Positions 57,571 to 64,000 of a DNA stretch of 64,000 bases are shown here, piece after piece. This stretch comes from Proteles cristata cristata (lineage: Eukaryota; Chordata; Mammalia; Carnivora; Hyaenidae). The position numbers were made by a program, and so were the translations under genes. Every line of letters starts with the position of its first letter. Within the stretch, counting starts at the first letter, position 1. The notes below the pieces were generated by a model that saw only the letters and a program-made list of their open reading frames with translations, was not told the origin of the DNA and did no database searches. Location of the stretch: positions 868,001-932,000 of the forward strand of contig JAESUZ010001269.1 in assembly GCA_017311185.1 (NCBI GenBank). The letters are read 5' to 3'.

Positions 57571-58734
57571 ACTGCACATGGAATAACACATATAACAGGG
57601 AACATGCATTTTTTCCTTCAATGGGCAATTTAGCATTCTTTTCTAAGTCCAGCTGGTATTGTTTCCGCTCACCTCAGCTGCCCTCAGTCTGACTCATGAG
57701 ACATTTCCCTGAGCCATCAAGTGCCTAGTGATGGAAACACAGATCATATCCTTGGTTCTGGTTTTCCTTAGATCACTGAGAATTCTGCTGAGCATCTTTT
57801 TGTCCATGGTTGCTGTCAAAGTCTGAATCTCCATGACCCATTTATGACAAGAAGGGTGAAAGAACTGGGAATGCTTACTCCTGAATCTGGAAAAAATACT
57901 TAGGCTGGAATTGGAACATAAAGCTACTTTCTGGAATTGGCAATCATATTTTGGAGGGTGAGGGGAACATTAAGAGCCTGTTTAAGAAGCTTGGTATGTT
58001 GATGCCAGAAATCTCTTTTATTCTCACTGAAGAATTTATTTTATTCCCACTATCCAACTGGATAAGAGTTGCTCACAATTTTAGAAGTCTCTGGATAACT
58101 TCTAATGTGGATATTTGTTTGGATGTTTTTACAAGCAGTGTATTTTCTTGTGGAATGTTTGGCAAAAATTTTTAATAAAAATTTTGGAGTGGAGGTTGTG
58201 GACACAGATGGATAACATTATACAAATTTTTTTTTGTAAAATAAATACACCAAAAGGTAGCATTTTAAAATTTAAATTAGATATAAATGAATGGTTTGAC
58301 TTTTCTTCTCCTCCCCTACTCCCCAAATATTTCTCTTTAGGTTCTATCCTTCAATAATTGTTTAGCAGGTTTTTAAATTTTTATTGGGTTTTGGTCAAAA
58401 GACTTAAAAAATTACATTCATCTCGCATAGTAACTTCTTTGCTTTTAAGAGAACTAGTAAAATTGCTGCCTGTTACTCCTAAGTTAATTTAAGTTCCCGT
58501 GAATAAAGATGACCAAAGCCAGTGTCTAGGAGTTGAGGAGCATTTGTTCTATGGATAAGATATTTGGTGTGAAGGGATTTTAGATGTTGCTTTGCATGGG
58601 GAACCCCCTTCAGACTCTTAGAAGTTACTAGTGCTATGAAGTCAATGTAATTACTTGATTCTTCTCAGACAGCCGTGCCACCTGTTTGTCTTATCACTCT
58701 TTGGTCAGATGAGCAAGCTAATCACATGTGCAGC
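57571..58734. other. No recognisable feature
   Basis: AT-rich unassigned sequence. gagcatctttttgtccatgg near 57795 may be a further L1 scrap. Confidence 0.4.
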
Positions 58735-58870
58735 TATTTTGTAGCTCAGTTTCTAGAAATGGAATTGCTAGGTCAAAGGGTAAAGATATTTGAAAATGTT
58801 AGCGATACTGCCAAATTGTGGTCCACAAAGGTTACATCACTTTTCATTCAATCCAGACCATTCAAGAGTG
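58735..58870 (+). mobile_element. L1M 3' fragment
   Basis: tctagaaatggaattgctag, gtcaaagggtaaagatattt and tactgccaaattgtggtcca are typical of L1M 3' ends. Confidence 0.65.
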
Positions 58871-59299
58871 TCTGTTTTTCTCTTCACCTCTTTTTAAACC
58901 TGTCATAAAAACAAATCCCTCTTGGTTAACTTTAGAGCCTTCTTTTACACCTCCATTTTGCATTTCCTTAGCATCAATCTGTTTCCTTTTCATGGCTCCT
59001 GTTTTACACATTTTCACAGCTTACTCCTCTATCTTCTTCATCCACCTCCTCACCCCACCTACCTTTCTAAGAATGAAAACCCAAGTGGAATGGAGGAATT
59101 GTTAAACTCTCATTTGTGAATTTTGGCTTATGTATAATTTTAATTTCATAGTGATTTATTAAATAGACAAATCGGGTAGGTTGAGGAATGCCTGTATAAT
59201 GAGGAACATATTAAGATTAGGACCATTACATTATTCACAGCATCCAAGAGTCTTTTCCTTGGTACAGGGTAGTCAGTGAGGGAGGAGAGTATTTATGAG
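58871..59299. other. No recognisable feature
   Basis: Unassigned sequence. Confidence 0.4.
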
Positions 59300-59500
59300 A
59301 CAGTGCAAGGGTTAAGAGCCAAATTGCCTATGTTTAAATCCCTGCTGTGTCACTTACTATCTCTGTGACATCTGTTAAGGAACTATGTCATCTCTAAAAG
59401 GGGGGTAATAGTTGTATGTACATCACGGAGTTATTGTGTAGATTACTTAATATATGCAAGCACTTCTAATAAGATCTGGTGCCAGGCTATTATTATTAGT
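59300..59500 (+). mobile_element. MIR, near complete
   Basis: agtgcaagggttaagagcca, atttaaatccctgctgtgtc, acttactatctctgtgacat and ttattgtgtagattacttaa, ending tggtgccaggctattattat. Confidence 0.85.
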
Positions 59501-61553
59501 TCAGGACCATTATTAGTTCATTGTTTCCTTTTCTTCAATGCACTTAACTATTCTACTGGCCAAGAATACGAAGAGTCTGCTCTGAGTTGCCTTCATGAAA
59601 CTAGCTGAAGTTGGCATGTACACAAGGAAGTTTACTTGAAAAGACTGAGCATTTCTGTCTGAAAAAAAAATGGGCAAAATGGTGCCTTTTACCAAGGGAG
59701 GGGTGCAACTTTTATCTTATCTGTTTAAAAATATTGCCTGCACGAGCCTCAGTTTTTAACCTGTTGACTGGACTCTGTGGCTTATAACATGAGTGCTTCT
59801 TTCTTTCTCTTCATGGCTCATCTGATGAACCTTCAGCAAAGAAATAGAAGCCATGCAAACCCCCTGATGCCAGGGCAGAGGACACTCTTCCCGGGCCAAC
59901 AGCACCTGTCTTCTGTGACACCACACAACTGAGCCAAAGAATGCAGAATTTCCCTCTTAATCACTTTCTACGTACACCTGACTTTCCAGCCTTTAAGTCC
60001 ATAAAATTGTTTTTTTTTTTTTCTTAACTCTGTGGCGGAATCAAAATTGAAATGGTGTGCATGTCCCCTAGATGTTCCCCTCCCTAAACCAAAAGCATAA
60101 GGACCTGTGTGGCAAGCTCAGTGACTCTCCTGTGTCCTCTGAGTAGGGCTTAGTCTTATTAGACTAGTTTTTGGAGGCATTCATAATGGAGAAGCAAAAG
60201 GACCATGAAAGTGGAGGAGAATCTGAAGCACGTGGGCTTGGGTTGGGAGAGGAGGTTTGAGGGGGAATTTTAGAGGGATAGAGTTTAAGAGATTGATGAC
60301 TGTGGTGATGATACATCTTTGCAAGTAAATTATTTTAAATTTATTTTGTTTGTGACTCAACTGTGTTTCCTGGTTCTTATCAAAAATATAATTTTCAGCT
60401 AATAAAAAAAAAAAGCACAGTTCTGATGAAAATTCTTGCGACCAAGTGCTAGGTTTAAATTGCCACGGTAATGAGGGGATCAGGAAAAGACAAAGCTGAT
60501 GTCATGACATGACATGAAAAACTAACCTGTATGCAGCCAGTGAAGGGAAAACAAAAAGAACACTTCCTTTGAGAAGAAACTGCAATGACATTACTAATTT
60601 AGATACATAACTAGTTCATTTCCTCCGTGGGCCAATAAAACTATAACCTTTGGGTTATCTTATCTACTGGACAAAAAGCATTTATAGCTTGTAAGTTCTC
60701 TACAAATTAACATCTATCTTTATAGAGTTGTAAAATGCCTAGGTCCTCATCTGTGGTAAATAGTAAGTCAAATAGAGTTACATCCCTGAGCCTGGAGAGT
60801 CAGATGAACCTTGGGTGGGCTTGTTAGACAACTTCCTGCATGATAACAAAGATTACCCAGTAATCTTCTTTCTTTTCTTCCAAGTTTTATTAATAGTCCT
60901 CTGTGTGGTCTTAAACAGTCTCCTAAGATTATTTTTGATCACAAGAAAAGACTGGTCTCATTGTGGTTTGTGGCCTCTGCCTGGTTCATTTACAGAGGAC
61001 CGGTGTACACAACACAAACGATTATTCTTGTATGACCAGCAAATCCACAGCCATGAGAAGCTAGGCAGCTATAGAAGCCAGAGAAACAAGCAGCTTTGGT
61101 CTGGAGAGTTTATAAAAAAATAAATTGGGATGGCATCTCAGTAACTTCCGTTATTCTAAGGATCACCATCCCCAGGGTTTGTTTTCATCTTTCTTACAGG
61201 CTTATTTATTCCAAAGCTAGAGAAACAGAATTAAGAACTTCATCTCACAGGCCTCACCCATAGTGCCTACAACCGCATCTGAAATCTTCTCGAGATCCTC
61301 CCAAATTGCTAAAGTTTCAAGATGGCAGGAAGTGATCCTCCTTACTGCCTGTAAGTCTGGAAGCCCCAGAATAGATACATACCAGTTTCCAAGGACGGTT
61401 TTGTACATACTAATTCTGCATGTGAAGCCCAACCTTTGTTGCTTGAGGAGGGCTTGTCATACCAGATGAAATGAGATTTAACTCAGATATGACACTCCAG
61501 GTGTGGCCCAAGCTTAGTAATCAATTAATGTGTTCAATTATATTTTTGTGAAA
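59501..61553. other. No recognisable feature
   Basis: About 2 kb without any repeat or gene I can support, the largest unassigned stretch. It contains T-run 60010-60022 and A-run 60404-60414. The 102-codon frame 60815-61123 has an N-terminal hydrophobic stretch but no recognisable family. Confidence 0.4.
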
Positions 61554-61572
61554 GAAAAAGACAGATTTTTAA

Positions 61573-61773
61573 AGATTTTTATTTCTTTTTGAGAGAGAGA
61601 GAGACGGAGAGACAGAGACAGAGAGCAAAAGAGGGAGACACAGAATCGGAAGCAGGCTTCAGGCTCCGAGCTGTCAGCACAAAGCCCAATGCGGGGCTCA
61701 AACCCACAAACCATGAGATCATGACCTGAGCCATAGTTGAATGCTTAACCGACTGAACCACCCTGGTTTTCCA
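61573..61773 (-). mobile_element. SINEC, 19-bp duplication
   Basis: gaaaaagacagatttttaa (61554-61572) and gaaaaggacagatttttaa (61774-61792) differ at one base. The head is altered (accaccctggttttcca in place of the usual end). Confidence 0.94.
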
Positions 61774-61792
61774 GAAAAGGACAGATTTTTAA

Positions 61793-62136
61793 TAAATTGT
61801 ATACAAATAACTGTCTTTCCACCAGAGGATTATATGACATTGGGGTCAAGGTGAAAAAATGGGTTGTTGGCATCCTGTGATACAGTAAATGCCAAAGACG
61901 ATTGACTCTTAAAAATACTTTGGAAATATCTTTTGTTTTCTGAATTTAGGATTGTAGTTTGAAAAGACAATTAAAAAGAGCTATCAAAGAAGAGCAGGTA
62001 CTTATTCAAGCCAAAGCCTAAGTACTGAACAACAGTAAAGGGCTTTGCCTCATTACCTGTTTACCAGAACTGTAATCCAACATTCAGAAATAAATGTGTC
62101 AAGAATAATATAAAGAACTTCCACCCTTTCAGTTCT
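61793..62136. other. No recognisable feature
   Basis: Unassigned sequence. Confidence 0.4.
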
Positions 62137-62146
62137 CTGTTCTTAT

Positions 62147-62362
62147 TTAAAAAATTTTTTAAATGTTTTTATTTATATTGAGAGAGAGAGAGAGAGAGAG
62201 ACTGTGCATTTGTGTGAGCAGGGGAGGGGTAGAGAGAGGGAGAAAGAGAATCTCACCCAGCTTCACACATCAGCACAGAGTCTGATGTGGGGATCAAACT
62301 CAGAAACTGTGAGGGCTGAAATCAAGAGTCGATGCCCAACTGACTGAGGCATCCAGGTGCCC
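62147..62362 (-). mobile_element. SINEC, older variant
   Basis: ctgttcttattt and ctgttcttcttt flank it. tctcacccagcttcacacat in the body is unusual, and gatcatgacctga is deleted from the tRNA-like part. Confidence 0.9.
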
Positions 62363-62374
62363 CTGTTCTTCTTT

Positions 62375-62853
62375 TTCTTTTAATCAAGGACATACAAAGT
62401 CAAACATACACCACAAAAAGTATCCTGGGAGAAGCAAGACCTCTACTCTCTGAACAAATGACATAGAGGATAAAGAACTACCTGTTGTTAAGAGCACACT
62501 GAATACTCCCAAGGCCAATTTATCACTTTAGTGGAAACAAAACCACAATTTAATTTTGCATTAATGTAATATTTGAAAATAATGAATGCCCCAGAATTTT
62601 TGGTAATGAAATTAGAGCAAACTCTGTCAACATTTAACAGATTTCTTCTTTTTAGCCTTAAATGTACAGGTTCAAAAACTAAGGCAAGTAGAATTCTCTT
62701 TTCATCGAACCCTCTACATCCTGTTCCCATTCAGGTTTTGGCTTTTGTTGATCTTTTTCTTTTCCCCACTTTCTAGCCTAGCCAGGTAGTTTACTTTAAG
62801 ACAGAGATACTTTCTTTTTTCACTGATAAACAAAAACACATCCCACGATTTTG
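62375..62853. other. No recognisable feature
   Basis: Unassigned AT-rich sequence. Confidence 0.4.

Positions 62854-62901
<48 letters not shown>
62854..62901. repeat. (CA)24 microsatellite
   Basis: About 24 uninterrupted CA units. Confidence 0.98.
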
Positions 62902-62902
<1 letters not shown>

Positions 62903-64000
62903 CTTTATACACATATTTGTTTGACTCTGTTGCTCTCAGTGTATCTCAGCCACTCATAACTTTTGACTAAAGTAACATTTCTATTTCAGAGTGAAAACTG
63001 GGAAGTAATATTTAAGAACCATCTGTTATAGAGGAGCACCGTAACACGCAAGCAAAGTCCATGAACACAACCTACTACAGCTATGCGTCTCTTTTACATA
63101 TGCACATACCAGGAACTTGCAGCTTCAGTTCCCTAATGGGGTCAAAGTGGAGATACAGACACAGATACATATTCAAATCAACCACTTGAACTGTTTAATT
63201 TATTCATACATTTATAAATTAAAGTCTCCTACTGGGTCCATTTTCAACTTCCAGGTTCCTATGCCCTTTTGTAGCTTTGAAGATCACAAATACTTTAGAA
63301 TTAATAAGAAAAATATGTTCTAGCTTTAAATCTGTGCTTTCAAAAAAGCTCTTTGTAAAAACTAATAAGGACATTGTTTTATATGTTGGTGGCTTCTGTT
63401 TACTTTGTTCTGTTTGGCTTCCCTAGAATTTGATTTTGTCAGCAGTGAGCTAACAGCGCTCACTGCTGCTGCTGACTGGGCATGTCCATATACAATACAT
63501 CTTGATAAAATAGTTATGCACTGAGGAGTTTAACTATAGCTCCCTGATTGGCCCTTTTGATAATACTGATTTTTCCCTTTGTTGCTTTGCATGCTATGAA
63601 TGAAACTCTAAGAACTGAATGGGAAGCATCGCCTTCATTTCAGAAACATCAGTTCTGAGTGTTAAGGCCTCAGATTACAGGCCTTCCGCATTTAAAAATC
63701 CAGTGTGGAATCTGGGGTATTTGACGAGTATTTGTTTAAAATCAAGATGCGGATCTCTGTGAAGTCCCAGAGTTATTTTAAAATGAGGCCAAGCTACACG
63801 AAGTCTAGCCAGATCCCCATGTTCTGCCATGACCTGAATTGCTGTTGGGTCCAGGCCACGATCCAGCCAGTGGTCCACAGGCAGCTCTGCAGTCTCGAGG
63901 CCAGATGTTGGGTTGAGTGAGCCAAAGCCCTGGCGTCCAGCAGGAGGACATTATATCAGCTTATCTCATCTGGGCCCTCTGTTTATACAAGAGAGACTCT
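62902..64000. other. No recognisable feature
   Basis: Unassigned to the end of the window. gctgctgctga near 63466 is a very short triplet run only. Confidence 0.4.

Noticed and set aside
638..62362. tRNA genes at the SINE heads
   Set aside because: The heads contain tRNA-like A and B box sequences, but they continue into SINE bodies with tails and target duplications and do not fold as complete tRNA genes.
1..64000. A new defence, mobile or metabolic gene system
   Set aside because: The window is vertebrate repeat-rich DNA without any supported gene cluster. I found no such system.

Overview
This window is ordinary mammalian nuclear DNA from a carnivore, most likely a cat-family (felid) genome. 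The main evidence is about 32 copies of a tRNA-Lys-derived carnivore SINE. Its head reads gggcgcctgggtggctcag and its body ends in CT-rich sequence plus an A-rich tail, which is the felid type (SINEC_Fc-like) rather than the dog type. The carnivore L1 3' ends at 30316-31951 and 41941-42437 agree. I see no bacterial, plasmid or phage sequence and no operon.

I find no intact protein-coding gene. Every open reading frame longer than about 100 codons lies in repeats, crosses microsatellites or lacks recognisable protein features. Exons shorter than my detection limit could be present, and the window could be intergenic or intronic. Of the 32 SINEs, 25 lie on the minus strand, including 18 in a row between 15001 and 43241/44446. 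One possible reading is a plus-strand gene whose intron spans the window, but this is inference only.

Layout: 0-15 kb holds scattered SINEs, old L2 and L1M fragments and an MLT1 LTR (8195-8671). At 15-25 kb there is a TTTC microsatellite, a candidate retrocopy (16631-17395), several MIRs, a 5'-inverted L1 inserted into a hAT-type DNA transposon (18567-20222), and a candidate solitary LTR (24516-24964). At 25-38 kb there are stacked SINEs, a large carnivore L1 fragment (30316-31951) sitting in an older L1, two L2 copies each split by a SINE, and a second MLT1 LTR (38123-38497). At 38-45 kb there are TC and TG tracts and a CpG-rich stretch split by an L1 that is itself split by a SINE (41670-42780). 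At 45-64 kb there are mainly MIR, MER5A, L1M and SINE copies with CA microsatellites.

The window's interest is in insertion history: many SINEs keep exact 9-18 bp target-site duplications, so nesting order can be read directly. I did not find a previously undescribed biological system. The most useful leads are the twin-primed L1 inside a DNA transposon, the CpG-rich island, the TTTTA/TTTCA SINE tail, the unidentified retrocopy, and one young SINE subfamily present six times, all in the same orientation.
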